From: Planctomycetaceae bacterium
Lineage (GTDB): Bacteria; Planctomycetota; Planctomycetia; Pirellulales; Pirellulaceae
Direction: 5' to 3'
DNA length: 50,275 bases
NCBI GenBank assembly: GCA_002724245.1
Contig: PBOG01000058.1
Location: forward strand, 1-50,275
Shown: in pieces, positions 34,260-44,500 of the stretch
Layout of the letters: the number at the start of each line of letters is the position of its first letter
How positions within the stretch are numbered: the first letter of the stretch is position 1
Position numbers and translations under genes: made by a program
The notes under the pieces: model-generated
Told to the model about the DNA's origin: nothing
The model's database searches: none
What the model saw: the letters and a program-made list of their open reading frames with translations, nothing else

Positions 34260-36008
34260 ATGGTTAAGATCTTGACGAAGTGGTGTTTGCTGCTGCCCTT
34301 GCAGGGTGCACTGCTGTCGGCTGTTGTAGCGGGTCCGCCCGCCGTGACGCGGATTGTGATTCGCGGAGCAGAGCAGGTTACGGACGGCTGGGTGCGTACC
34401 GATGGAACGACTTCGTTTACTGCGCCAACGCTCGCTGGGCACGGACGGCCCTGGTCTGCCTATGACCACATCCTGATGCGTTTTGACCTGCAGTCTGTCC
34501 ATGCCCTGCAGCATGGTCGCGTACGAAAAGCAGTCCTGCGTTTGCACGTCCTGGAAGCCAGGAATCCTCAGCGCAAAGTGACTCAGGTGGCACCCGCGAT
34601 GACGCATTGGAATACCTGCGCGACGGTCTCCTCGCCACTGGGTGACAAGAGTGGCTGGCCGCAGCGCGCCGGTCATGCCAACGTCCAGTACACGATGCGT
34701 TCGGAACTCCAGACCGGGAAGGTTATTTGCCAGCCCGGGAAGATTGACTTCGAGATTACCGAAGTGGTTCGCCGTTGGCTCTATCGTGGCATGCCGAATT
34801 ACGGCCTGATGGTGTCGACAAGTCCGGCCATTTTTGGAAAACCTGACCAGGGGAGCTGGTCTTTGTTGTGCGCGGCATCGGAAGCCAAGGAGGGAACGAG
34901 ACCCGCGCTGATCATTGATATGGAAGGCGTGCCGCCTTCGCCGGACGAAGTGGCAAGTCGCGCATTGGCACTTTATCCGTCGGCCGCATTACCGCCCATC
35001 AAAGATCCGTATTACATGGTTTACTACAATGCGGGAAGTCGCGTGCAATGGCGACAATTACCCACGATCAATATGACGACCTACAGCGGGCAAGGCGCCT
35101 GGTTAGCACCACGGGGTGTCGCGAATCTGACCTGGGCAGAAGGTGGTCCCATCGATTGGCTGCCGGACCGGACGGCCTACCAGAACTATTACACCAATGT
35201 TGCCCAGGCAAACACGATTGGTTTTTGTGGCCACGAGTCCAACTTGCAGGGTGCTCAGCTGGGCTGGCTGGTGGATGCCTTTCGTGCTGCGGAACGTAAG
35301 TTTCCTGAGCGACTTTCTGCCTATTACTACCGTGGTGAGTCCAAGATGGCCGAGGCTGCCGGCCAGAAACACATCGACTTGTTGATTCAAGAGGGATATA
35401 CCAGCACCCACAAGCAGTTTCCATTACGGGGCTTTGCGATCAGCCTGGAAGGGATCAAAAAGCGTATCGACACGGCGCGCGCGTTTGGTGCAATCGAGCG
35501 GCATGTCGTAATGCTGGGGCACATCTGTCGTCCCGAGGATTATCATCCCGGCCACGCGCTGACTCCCGAAAACCTCGACACGTTGATCGGTGAACTGCGT
35601 CGTTACGCGCCGGAAATGCCGGGCATTGGATTTTATGGCGCTAATGGCCAGAAACTGGCCTTGGATTGTGACCGGCTGGCACATAAGCATTTCGTTAAAC
35701 CGGCGCCTGAAGTGGTTATTCTGGAGCCTCAATTTGAGGCGACGCTGGCAACTGCGCACGTAGTAATTCGTGTTGAGGCGACTGCCAAGAGTAATCGAGA
35801 GATTGCCCTATACCGGTGGTTTATCGACAATCGGTTAGTGGCGGAGACCGACCGGCCCGCATACGTGTGGGATTTGCGTGGCGAACATCCGGGACAGCAC
35901 TGGATCACGGTGCACGCAGTTGATAACGGTTTTCATCGAAGCGCAACGCAGATCCCGGTGCGCGTCGCACCTGTCCAGCGTAGGGAACCAGGAAAAGCTG
36001 GGGCATGA
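34260..36008 (+). CDS. DNRLRE-domain exported protein with Ig-like C-terminus
   Basis: A 582-residue protein. The ATG at 34260 follows GGAGATC and opens a leader (MVKILTKWCLLLPLQGALLS). Residues of about 30-225 match the DNRLRE/disaggregatase-type beta-sandwich: DHILMRFDLQSV, RKAVLRLHVLEARNP, AMTHWNT, IDFEITEVVRRWLYRGMPNYGLMV and RPALIID. The middle (about 235-505) is probably a separate alpha/beta domain (DPYYMVYYNAGS, GFCGHESNLQGAQLGWLVDAF, AYYYRGESKMAEAAG, GIGFYGANG) that I do not recognise. The last roughly 70 residues look like an Ig-like sandwich (ALYRWFIDNRLVAETDRPAYVWDL). It overlaps the next gene by ATGA (36005-36008), so the two are translationally coupled. It is likely a surface glycan-binding or processing protein. 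Confidence 0.75.
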   Translation: MVKILTKWCLLLPLQGALLSAVVAGPPAVTRIVIRGAEQVTDGWVRTDGTTSFTAPTLAGHGRPWSAYDHILMRFDLQSVHALQHGRVRKAVLRLHVLEARNPQRKVTQVAPAMTHWNTCATVSSPLGDKSGWPQRAGHANVQYTMRSELQTGKVICQPGKIDFEITEVVRRWLYRGMPNYGLMVSTSPAIFGKPDQGSWSLLCAASEAKEGTRPALIIDMEGVPPSPDEVASRALALYPSAALPPIKDPYYMVYYNAGSRVQWRQLPTINMTTYSGQGAWLAPRGVANLTWAEGGPIDWLPDRTAYQNYYTNVAQANTIGFCGHESNLQGAQLGWLVDAFRAAERKFPERLSAYYYRGESKMAEAAGQKHIDLLIQEGYTSTHKQFPLRGFAISLEGIKKRIDTARAFGAIERHVVMLGHICRPEDYHPGHALTPENLDTLIGELRRYAPEMPGIGFYGANGQKLALDCDRLAHKHFVKPAPEVVILEPQFEATLATAHVVIRVEATAKSNREIALYRWFIDNRLVAETDRPAYVWDLRGEHPGQHWITVHAVDNGFHRSATQIPVRVAPVQRREPGKAGA

Positions 36009-38353
36009 AAAGCTGGCGTACCATGACGGCGGGATCTGTGGTACGTCTGTGCCGTCCGTTCCAACGTGGCAGTTGCGCCAGTTGCTGCCTGCTGGTCGGA
36101 CTGCTACTGCTATCACCGGGGCGACCGCTTTCCGCGGTGAGCCCGGTATTGCGTCTCCGACTCGTTGTCACCACACCACTCCCCTTTGAGAACACACCGC
36201 TCGACCCCGATATCGATTTTGCCGCCTGGATTCGGCGGGCGGGCGTGGCTGCGGACCTCGATCCCAATTCGATCAAGGTGATCAATCTGGCGACCGGAAA
36301 ATCGGTTCCCGTGGCATTATCTGAAGCGTTTGCCTATGGCAGTCGTGGCCGTTTGCAGTGGGTCGTTGCTGCACCGCAGCACCATGAGTTTGAGATTCGG
36401 TTTGGCGTTACGAGGCAGCGGTCGAACCTGCGTCCGCAACGTTACACGCCACCGATCGGGGTCGGTGATTTGTTGCGTTACAACGCGGGGAAACCAGCAC
36501 CGATTACACTCTTTCAGTCGATGGGGTTGCACGATGTCACGGGTGATGGACGTGCCGATCTGGTCGGAACCTGGAACTATTTTTATCGCCCGGGCGCACC
36601 CACTGGCGGTGTGGTCTTCTATCCCGCACAGAAGTCTCCAGGGCGCTGGCATTTTGGTGACTTGCGGCGGGTACGTTATCAGGCAGGCACCGAGCTGCGG
36701 GACTTTTCCAGCCACTATAACACCACGGCCTGGGCCGATTTCAATCGTGATGGACGGGTTGATTTTGTCTACGCGCGGCCCGGAGCGGATGCGGTTCAAT
36801 TTTATCTCGACAGTGGAGAGACGGGCCCGCGTGGACAGCCGAGTTACCGTGCCAGTGATGCGGTTCCTGTCGTCGGGTACGACCCGATTCGGGCGGTCGA
36901 TTTGGATGGCGATGGAGCCCTCGATCTGGTAGTCGAGGGGCAGTACATCCGTAATCGCGGTGTAGGGTGGCCATTTCAACCCGACACGCTGGTGAAGCTC
37001 GACGTGGAGCGGAGGAGCTGCTTCTCTGATTTGGATGGGGATGGCAGACCTGATGCGGTTGGTCTGGAGAAATCATCGCTGCTGGGTGGAAACCGGCTGG
37101 TTTGGCGTCGCAACCAGGGCGGGCATCCACCAGGATTTTCTGTGGCGCAGCGGCTACCTGGAGTGGTTCGTGATGACTGCACGATGGTCGCTGCTGCTCA
37201 GGTCGGCAACCAGCAGTTGTTACTGGTGCAGTCACAGTTTCAACAGATCCATATCTATCGATTAGTGACGCACACACCTCCACGATTTGAGTATCGTGGT
37301 CGGGCGGAGTCGATGTCTGCCGTTCTGGCCTTGGGTGACCAGGCGTGGCCCTGCCTGTGCGACTGGGATGACGACGGTGACCCGGACTTGTTGATTGGCG
37401 ATGGCTACGGGCGTCCGCGGATCCTTCGCAACGATGGCAGCGGTCTGCGGCCGATGTTCGCCGAGGCCCAGCGATTGGTCGCCGATGGCGCGCCGATTCA
37501 GTTGGTACGTCACGAATTATTGGGGCCGCCCCAGAGCGGCCATAACATGGGCTATTCCTATCCCACGTTGATCGATTGGGACGGGGATGGATTGCGTGAC
37601 CTGATGTTGCCGAATGAAACGAACCGATTATTCTGGTATCGCAACATCGGGACCCCCCAGCATCCCGTGTTTGGGCAGCGACGCCAGTTGCGTTGTGCAG
37701 GGTTTCCCGATTCTGTCGAGGTGCGCGAGCGGTCACAGCGACGGGCCAGTGACCCGAAATCGAACAACGGTGTTTATCCGCTGGAACCCGAGCGGCCCTT
37801 TTATTGGCGGACCGGCGCCGGGGTCGCAGATTTTAATGGTGATGGTCTGATTGATCTGGTCACACTGGATGGGTTTCGACGGCAGGCGGTGTTGTTTGTC
37901 CAGGAACGTGGGCCAGACCGGACTTTGCGATTGCGTCGAGAGGGGACGTTGGAACTGTCCGATGGCCGCCCTCTGGATGATCGCGTGGTTGAGCGGGGAG
38001 CCCATTGGACGGAGTCGTTCAGGGCGGTGGACTGGGACCGGGACGGTTTGCAGGATTTGATCTACAGCGTGGCCGGATCGCATCATGGTACGTTGGACGG
38101 TGGTAGTATTTACCTGCTTCGTAACTGCGGCACGCGCGTGCGGCCGGTATTTGCCAGTCCGCAAACCCTGCGCTGTTTTGGCGAACCCATTCGTATTACG
38201 AATCACGGCCCGCATCCCTGGCCCGGTGACTTCAACGGAGACGGTGCCCCGGATCTGGTTGCCTGTGTGGAGTGGAGTGTTTATCCCTACTATTGCCACG
38301 CAGCGTTGATGATGCCCAAACGGCCCGAGTACACCTTGGAGCTGGTGCGCTAA
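36005..38353 (+). CDS. Large FG-GAP/VCBS repeat exported protein
   Basis: A 782-residue protein whose ATG overlaps the TGA of the preceding gene. Residues 24-45 (SCASCCLLVGLLLLSPGRPLSA) form the hydrophobic part of a long leader. About 47-140 is a small beta-domain (VLRLRLVVTTPLPFENTPLD, FEIRFGV). The rest is a repeated FG-GAP/VCBS propeller with calcium-type loops: HDVTGDGRADLVG, ADFNRDGRVDFVY, VDLDGDGALDLVV, SDLDGDGRPDAVG, CDWDDDGDPDLLIG, IDWDGDGLRDLMLP, ADFNGDGLIDLVT, VDWDRDGLQDLIY and GDFNGDGAPDLVA. No enzymatic domain is seen. The tight coupling to the DNRLRE protein suggests the two act together at the cell surface. A perfect palindrome starts at its stop codon. Confidence 0.88.
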   Translation: MKSWRTMTAGSVVRLCRPFQRGSCASCCLLVGLLLLSPGRPLSAVSPVLRLRLVVTTPLPFENTPLDPDIDFAAWIRRAGVAADLDPNSIKVINLATGKSVPVALSEAFAYGSRGRLQWVVAAPQHHEFEIRFGVTRQRSNLRPQRYTPPIGVGDLLRYNAGKPAPITLFQSMGLHDVTGDGRADLVGTWNYFYRPGAPTGGVVFYPAQKSPGRWHFGDLRRVRYQAGTELRDFSSHYNTTAWADFNRDGRVDFVYARPGADAVQFYLDSGETGPRGQPSYRASDAVPVVGYDPIRAVDLDGDGALDLVVEGQYIRNRGVGWPFQPDTLVKLDVERRSCFSDLDGDGRPDAVGLEKSSLLGGNRLVWRRNQGGHPPGFSVAQRLPGVVRDDCTMVAAAQVGNQQLLLVQSQFQQIHIYRLVTHTPPRFEYRGRAESMSAVLALGDQAWPCLCDWDDDGDPDLLIGDGYGRPRILRNDGSGLRPMFAEAQRLVADGAPIQLVRHELLGPPQSGHNMGYSYPTLIDWDGDGLRDLMLPNETNRLFWYRNIGTPQHPVFGQRRQLRCAGFPDSVEVRERSQRRASDPKSNNGVYPLEPERPFYWRTGAGVADFNGDGLIDLVTLDGFRRQAVLFVQERGPDRTLRLRREGTLELSDGRPLDDRVVERGAHWTESFRAVDWDRDGLQDLIYSVAGSHHGTLDGGSIYLLRNCGTRVRPVFASPQTLRCFGEPIRITNHGPHPWPGDFNGDGAPDLVACVEWSVYPYYCHAALMMPKRPEYTLELVR

Positions 38354-38370
38354 GTCAGACGCGTCTGACT
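38353..38370. terminator. Perfect 18-bp palindrome at the end of the FG-GAP gene
   Basis: AGTCAGACGCGTCTGACT begins at the last base of the TAA stop (38351-38353). In RNA it folds as a 7-bp stem with a CGCG loop. The position fits a terminator or RNA-stabilising hairpin between this gene and the GDPD gene 150 bp on, but no T-tract follows. A dimeric repressor site is the alternative. Confidence 0.45.
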
Positions 38371-38502
38371 GACTGCGTCTACCCTGCCGTCTGCTTGACA
38401 GGGGTGTTGGCGGCCAGTATCTACCACAGTTGTCTGGAGGCAAGTTGCCTTGCGTACACCTCTGCCGGTGTTCCCGTTCGCTACCACGAGGAGACAAGGA
38501 CT

Positions 38503-40128
38503 GTGAAACAACAAGGATTCTGGTGTCTGTTCTTGTCGCTGGTATTGGTCGTTTCAGGTGCCTTTTGTGAGAGCCGGGAACCGCAACACCTGAATGCCTG
38601 GAAACGTATGCCAACGCGTGGTATTTGTGCCCACCGAGGTGCCAGTGATACCCATCCGGAAAATACGATCGCGGCGTTTCGGGAAGCAATTCGTTTGGGT
38701 GCCCACATGATCGAGTTTGATGTAGCCCTCACGAGTGACGGCGCGCTGGTATTACTGCACGACGCGACCCTCGATCGGACCACCAATGGTACGGGACCTG
38801 TATCGGCGCAGAGTTTGAGCGAACTACAAGAGTTGGATGCGGGTGGTTGGAAAGCGGATTCTTTTCGCGGAGAACGGATTCCGACACTGGCTGCAGCGTT
38901 GGCGGTGATGCCCGATAACATCTGGCTCAACGTGCACCTCAAAGGCGGTGCGGAGTTAGCCGAGAAAGTAACGCGCGCGTTGGTCCAGCACGAACGCCTT
39001 CACCAGGCTTTTCTGGCCTGTGGTGCGGCCGCGGCGCGTGCCGCAAAACGCGTTAACCAGTCGGTGCTGATCTGTAACATGCAGGATCAGGGGAACTCGC
39101 GTAAATATGTTGACGAGACGATCGAGATGCAGGCGGATTTCATCCAGTTGTTTGGGGGTGATTCTGTCGATCCGGCACACACCCGCCTGCTGCGGGCACG
39201 GCGCGTTGCCATTAATTTCTGTTGCAGTAATCAGGCAGAGCAAGTCGCTGCCCTGTTTGAGGCGGGTGTCGAGTTTCCGTTGGTCGACCGTTTGAGTGCC
39301 ATGTTGAAAGTTTCTGACCAGGTGGGTATCGCAAGATTGCGTCCGGTTTACCGCTCGCGATTGAAACGCCCCGGTTTAGCGCGGCCGTCATCGCGCCTAC
39401 TGCAGGAACACAGGCTCGCCAAAGGGGCCGCACAGCAGGGGCTGGCACTTTCTAGAGAACAGTATTTCACCTCGACCGCGCAGTCGATTTTTCGCTACGA
39501 CACCCAGTGGCGGCTGTTGCAAGAACAGCCAATTCGCGTTGCCGGTGTCAATCACATTGGCGCGATTGATTACCACGACGGTCATCTGTGGATCGGTATG
39601 CTACATGGGCCGGTGAACGGCAAGCATGACCCTCAACTCGATCGTTCCGTGATTGCCAGGATTCGTGCGAGTGACTTGACGGTCATCCAGACCTGGGACA
39701 TCAGTCACGACGTGACCTGGATCGATCCAGTTTGTTTTGATGGACGCTATCTGTGGGTGGGCGACTTGAGCGATCTGGGAATTCACCGCTATGCCATCGA
39801 GGGTGAGAAGTTAGTTCGTCAGGGTGTATTTCGTTACCCGTCCGGAATGCACTTTTCCCAGGGTTTGCGGATTGTCGGTAACAAGCTCTACACGATTCAC
39901 ACGTTTGGTGATCAGGACGGGCTTTTCGAGTTCGATTTGCCAGAGCAACTCACAGAGGAGATCCAGCGACCCACACGCGTCTGGGCCATTGCAGAGAATC
40001 GTGCGCACCTGGAAGGCTTCGATTTCCTGCCCGGGAAGCCGCACCATATCTGGCATGCCCAGGGGGCCTATGTTGATCACTACGAGTTGGGCGAATTCAA
40101 ACGCACCGGTGGCAGCGAGCTACCTTGA
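38503..40128 (+). CDS. Glycerophosphodiester phosphodiesterase fused to a beta-propeller
   Basis: A 541-residue exported protein. The start is taken as GTG 38503 because GAGGAGACAAGG lies just upstream and a signal peptide follows at once (KQQGFWCLFLSLVLVVSGAF). Earlier in-frame starts lie inside the preceding gene. Residues of about 40-280 form a GDPD TIM barrel with all core motifs: AHRGASDTHPENTIAAF, IEFDVALTSDGALVLLHDATLDRTTNGTG (HRG, ExD and HD catalytic and metal residues) and RIPTLAAALAV. From about 310 a propeller of YxxxxLWIG-type blades follows (IDYHDGHLWIGMLHG, FDGRYLWVGDLSDLGIHRY, IVGNKLYTIHT, FDFLPGKPHHIWHA). GDPDs cleave deacylated phospholipids to glycerol-3-phosphate. The propeller is not part of the standard enzyme. 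Confidence 0.85.
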   Translation: MKQQGFWCLFLSLVLVVSGAFCESREPQHLNAWKRMPTRGICAHRGASDTHPENTIAAFREAIRLGAHMIEFDVALTSDGALVLLHDATLDRTTNGTGPVSAQSLSELQELDAGGWKADSFRGERIPTLAAALAVMPDNIWLNVHLKGGAELAEKVTRALVQHERLHQAFLACGAAAARAAKRVNQSVLICNMQDQGNSRKYVDETIEMQADFIQLFGGDSVDPAHTRLLRARRVAINFCCSNQAEQVAALFEAGVEFPLVDRLSAMLKVSDQVGIARLRPVYRSRLKRPGLARPSSRLLQEHRLAKGAAQQGLALSREQYFTSTAQSIFRYDTQWRLLQEQPIRVAGVNHIGAIDYHDGHLWIGMLHGPVNGKHDPQLDRSVIARIRASDLTVIQTWDISHDVTWIDPVCFDGRYLWVGDLSDLGIHRYAIEGEKLVRQGVFRYPSGMHFSQGLRIVGNKLYTIHTFGDQDGLFEFDLPEQLTEEIQRPTRVWAIAENRAHLEGFDFLPGKPHHIWHAQGAYVDHYELGEFKRTGGSELP

Positions 40129-40172
40129 TGCCGGGAGACAGCACTCGATTCCTCTTCTCGCAGTGGTAGCTG

Positions 40173-41477
40173 CTAGACTTCATCCAGCCGCTGGGTGGCG
40201 TCGCCGAATTGCCCCAGCTTGATACCCATTTTGTCCATCATGCTGAGGTACAGTCGGCACATCTGGCGGTCGGATTGCCCCGAGTAATCGAGGTTCTGAC
40301 CACCTTGAATCTGGCCGCCAGCGCGACCCAGCATGACGACTGGCAGTTGGGACGCATCGTGATGGCCGGTCATCATGCTTGAACAGAGCATCAGCATTGA
40401 GTTATCCAGTGCGGTCCGTTCACCTTCCTGGATGGCATCCAGTTTGCCAGCAATGTACGCCATCTGCTCCAGGAAGAATTGGTTCACCTTGAGCCAGTCA
40501 TCCGTGTCGCTATGGGAGAGCAGGTGGTGGATCATGTAGTCCACACCCAGGTGTGGAAAACGCAGCGTGCCATGGTCATTGTTGAGTTTGAGCGTACACA
40601 CACGCGTCGTGTCGGTCTGGAAAGCGAGGACCAGGATATCACTCATCAGACGCATGTGCTCGACGATGTCCTGGGGGTAACCGTCGGCGGGGCGTGGGAT
40701 GTTGGGCTTTGTTAGGGTCGGTCGCCAGCCTTGCAGTTCGCCCCGGTTTCCGGCCCGAGCAATACGCTGTTCGACCTCACGCACTGAATTCAGATATTCG
40801 TCCAGTTTTTGCTGATCCAGCCGGCTGATGTTCCGGCGGAAGTCACTGGCATCCGCCAGGACTGCATCCAGTACGCTCTTGTCACCGCGTTGCGCCGAGT
40901 CTTTGAAGAGCTGATCGAATGCCAACGCCGGGTAAACTTCCAGCGGCGTGGGAGTCGTGGGGCTGCTCCAGGAAATGTGCGAACTGTAGAGCATCGAGTA
41001 GTTCTTGTGTACCGAAGGGTTGGCCTTTTCACAGCCCAGCACCAGACTTGGCAGCTTGGTCCGATGACCGATTTGCTGTGCCACGACCTGGTCGACGCTG
41101 GTACCCGATCGGATTGTGCCGCCAGAGGAGAGCGGCGCGCCGGAAAGTAGATTTCCGGTTTGTGAACTATGAATGTTGCCTTTCAGCGCCTCGGCATTGT
41201 AGAGGCCACGAATAAATGTCAACTGATCGCGGAAATCATTAAGCGGCGCAAGCACCTTGCCCAGTTCAAGTGCGTTGCCTTCTCCTTTCGCCCACCATTC
41301 TTGTTTGTGGAAGCCGCAGCCAGAGAACAAGATGGCCATCCGTGTTGGTGCCGTACTGGCCTCTTTAGCGGCCTTACTTTCGTCCCCCCAGACACGTGAG
41401 GATTCCATCCAAGGGAGTGCCATACTTACACCGAGGCCACGTAGCATGGTGCGGCGCGAAAAGTGATGGATCGCCAT
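40173..41477 (-). CDS. DUF1552 exported protein
   Basis: A 434-residue DUF1552 protein. The ATG at 41477 follows GGAGATAGA and opens a Tat-like leader (MAIHHFSRRTMLRGLGVSMA); an upstream in-frame ATG at 41498 adds seven residues. Family landmarks are MAILFSGCGFHKQEWWAKGEG, LTFIRGLYNAEALKGNIHS, LSGAP, IRSGTSVDQVVAQQIG, LPSLVLGCE, SHISWSSPTTPTPLEVYP, LDEYLNSVREVEQRI, HMRLMSDILVLAFQTDTTRV and MLMLCSSMMTGHHDASQLPV. It is related to DUF1501 and the alkaline phosphatase fold. It lies 70 bp downstream of the DUF1592-type gene, its usual partner, so it may depend on that gene's transcript even though the partner is interrupted. Confidence 0.9.
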   Translation of the reverse strand: MAIHHFSRRTMLRGLGVSMALPWMESSRVWGDESKAAKEASTAPTRMAILFSGCGFHKQEWWAKGEGNALELGKVLAPLNDFRDQLTFIRGLYNAEALKGNIHSSQTGNLLSGAPLSSGGTIRSGTSVDQVVAQQIGHRTKLPSLVLGCEKANPSVHKNYSMLYSSHISWSSPTTPTPLEVYPALAFDQLFKDSAQRGDKSVLDAVLADASDFRRNISRLDQQKLDEYLNSVREVEQRIARAGNRGELQGWRPTLTKPNIPRPADGYPQDIVEHMRLMSDILVLAFQTDTTRVCTLKLNNDHGTLRFPHLGVDYMIHHLLSHSDTDDWLKVNQFFLEQMAYIAGKLDAIQEGERTALDNSMLMLCSSMMTGHHDASQLPVVMLGRAGGQIQGGQNLDYSGQSDRQMCRLYLSMMDKMGIKLGQFGDATQRLDEV

Positions 41478-41547
41478 GTCTCTATCTCCGTAAGACAATA
41501 CTGTGTCGGTTGGGGGAAGCAGGCTGTTGGTTAATTGACGAGCTGCA

Positions 41548-44500
41548 TTACTCGGGGATCGATTCTCTTCCTCGAATCTTGCGAAACGGGTGGCTGGTCA
41601 CAATCGCCTCGACGGCGGCGCTGAACCGAAAATCACGCGCTTCCAGTATATCTTGCATATCGGTAAGCAACGACTCATCTGATAACTGGATTTCACGGCC
41701 GAGCGCATAGCCCAGCAGTTTACGGCAAAATTGGCGGACGAAGTCATCCCGACGCTGCTCCGTCAGGTAACTGCGTAGCCCTTCCAAGCCCTCGATTCTG
41801 GTGCCATTGAACAGCGTGGTGGCTGTGTCCACCGGATCGCTACGCTGGCGTCCCACGGTGTCAAATTGTTCCAGTGCAAAGCCGTAGGGGTCAATCCGTG
41901 CATGGCATTTCGCGCAGGCCGCCACACTGCTGTGTTGCTCAATCAACTGTCGCGCGGTCAAGCCATCCGGGACGGACTCGGGGAGCTCTGGAACATTTGC
42001 GGGAGGACGTGGCAGGCGTTCTCCCAGCAGTGTTTAATAGATCCAGTTTCCACGAAGGATGGGACTGGTTCGTGAGACGCCCGATTGGCTGCTCAGCAGG
42101 GTGGCCATGCCCAATAAACCTCCGCGGCCGCGGGCCCGCATCCCTTCGATGCGCCGCCAGGTGGGGCCCTGGACTCCGTCGATCCCGTAATACTTTGCCA
42201 GGGGTTCATTGACAAAGGTGTGGTCCGCATCAAGTAACTCGAGGATCGATCCATCCTGCCGAAACATGTCCTCGAAAAACAACACTGTTTCTTCGTACAT
42301 CGCGCTGCGGAGTGTGACAAAGTTTGGATACAGTTTTTCGTTTTTCTGCGCCTCTTCGTCGAAGCCACGAAGGTGGAGCCACTGGCAGGCAAAGTGGATG
42401 GCTAACCGGCGAATGCGTTCATCAGTAAGCATCCGTCGGGTCTGTGCGAGCAGTTCTCGGTTGTCCGTGAGACGCCCTGCTTGCGCTGCACGGCGGAGAG
42501 CTGCATCCGGTCCAGCAGACCAGAGAAAGTAGCTCAGCCGCGTAGCGAGTTCGTAATCGGAGACGGGGCCTGGCTCGGTGCCCGGGCCCGGTTGTTCGCG
42601 CTTATAGAGAAAGGCGGGAGACGTCAGCAGGCGGGCCAATGTCAGCCGCACAGCCTCTGGATGTGGGAGCTCGGCCGTGCGCAATTGGCGGTAGAGACTG
42701 GCAATCGCTTCCCGTTCTGCCGTGGTCAATGGGCGCCGCCAGGCGCGATCCGCGAAATCCAGCAACGACTGGAGATGAATCGATTCGGTGTTTGCGAGGC
42801 GTGTGCGGAAGGCAGCGACACGTGCCTCGACTCCCTTTACCAGTGGTGCCCAGGCCTTGACCAGATCGGGACGATCCTGGGTCGCAAACTCCCGGATCTG
42901 TTCAAACGCGACCTGGTAGGCCAACGGTTCTTGACTGACGAACAAGAGTTCATCCCATAACCGATTGAGTTCAGCGATTTGCGCAGGGTCCAACATCAGC
43001 CGTTGCAGGTGATGGTCTTCACGGTAAAAGAGGGTCAGCGTGACGACTTCGTCGACGGGGACAATCCGGGAATAACAGAGTGACGCCGGAAACAAGTCTC
43101 GGAATGTGGCGAACTGTGCAGCGACTCGCTGCTGGGCCTGGCTACCGGGATAGACAATGATGGGGTGTTCGGGTGCGAGATCACTGGAGGGTGGCTGGGT
43201 GGAGACGACCAGCTGGGTGCTACCTTCCTGGCCGTGCTGGGGATCCAGGCGACCGGTGACGATGAGAGTTCGACCGGCCGCGAGTTGGGCCGGAATCTGA
43301 AACGCTACCACCTGCGGGGCCTGAACTACGAGATCTGCTGGTTTCACGGCATGGCCCTTGGGGTGCTTGCCAAAGCGGTCGTCGACCCGCACGTCGGGCA
43401 GCAGATCGATGCGATCGGGCGTGACTGCGAGCGCGCGAATTTGTCGATACAGTAACGCGTCGGGTGCTTTGTCATTAGCTGGTGGCGCGCCCGTGACCAG
43501 CGTCTGGATCTCTTGCGCCAACTTGGCGCGGCGGTCTGCTGGGGAGCTGCGCCAAGTGGCGAGCAGTGAATTTGCCGGGATCACAGCTAGCGGGGGAGCA
43601 GTAGAATCGATCTCTGCCACGGGACCCTTGTAGAAGTGCCACGTACCATCGTGCCCATGGCTGTCGGCGTGGGGATTGGCGGCCAGAATATCTCCCGAGA
43701 CCTCCGCGGCGAGATTCCAGACACGTTGGGGTGCGCGCGTCTCGGTAATCACGAGCTGGACCTCGGTCAGGTCACAGGCATGGTTCTGGTCCCGTGGGGC
43801 GACGAGCAGGGAAACCAGTTCTCCCTTGTTAACCGTGATTGTTTGCGCTGGCAGGGCGGCCGATCCCCGGGTGCCGAAATCACCCTTCGCGAGGGTACCG
43901 ACCGCACTTCGAGAGCGGTGCTGGACGAACCACTGCTGGCCATTGCCACACTCCGGATGGGCGTCCGCGAGACGGGCTTCGACGCGGACTTCACCGCTGA
44001 TCGGACTCTGCCAGCCAACGGCGGCAAACAGCGTTGGTGACGGATGCACGTAAACGGATCGTGGGCGAACGATGCCCGGAACACGCACTTCTTGATCGGA
44101 TGCATTGGCGATCACCGAGGGGGTTGCCGTCGTGCCCCAGCCTTTGACAAAGTCGTAGTCGCCGCCCTTGACCATCTTGCGGGTAAAGTGCCCAGTGACT
44201 TGCACCGGCTCGGCGACCCGAATCGCCAGATAACCGAGCCATGCCTTGAGTGCCGTGGCGTCAATTTTGTGTTTGGCCGCCAGATCAGTGAGGTCCGGCT
44301 GGGGATCGTCTGCTTTGCGGTCGAGGGCTGCCGAAGCCGCTGCCAGGTAGCTCGTCGTGTGGGCCAGCATCTCTTGTTTCAGCTGGAGCAGACGCTCTTG
44401 GATTCCGACCACGTGCCGCAGTGCCAGATCGGGGCGGTCTTTACCTGACAGCCGCGGATTTTCCCAGACGGCGAAATCGTGCTGGTTGCCGTCCCCGGCG

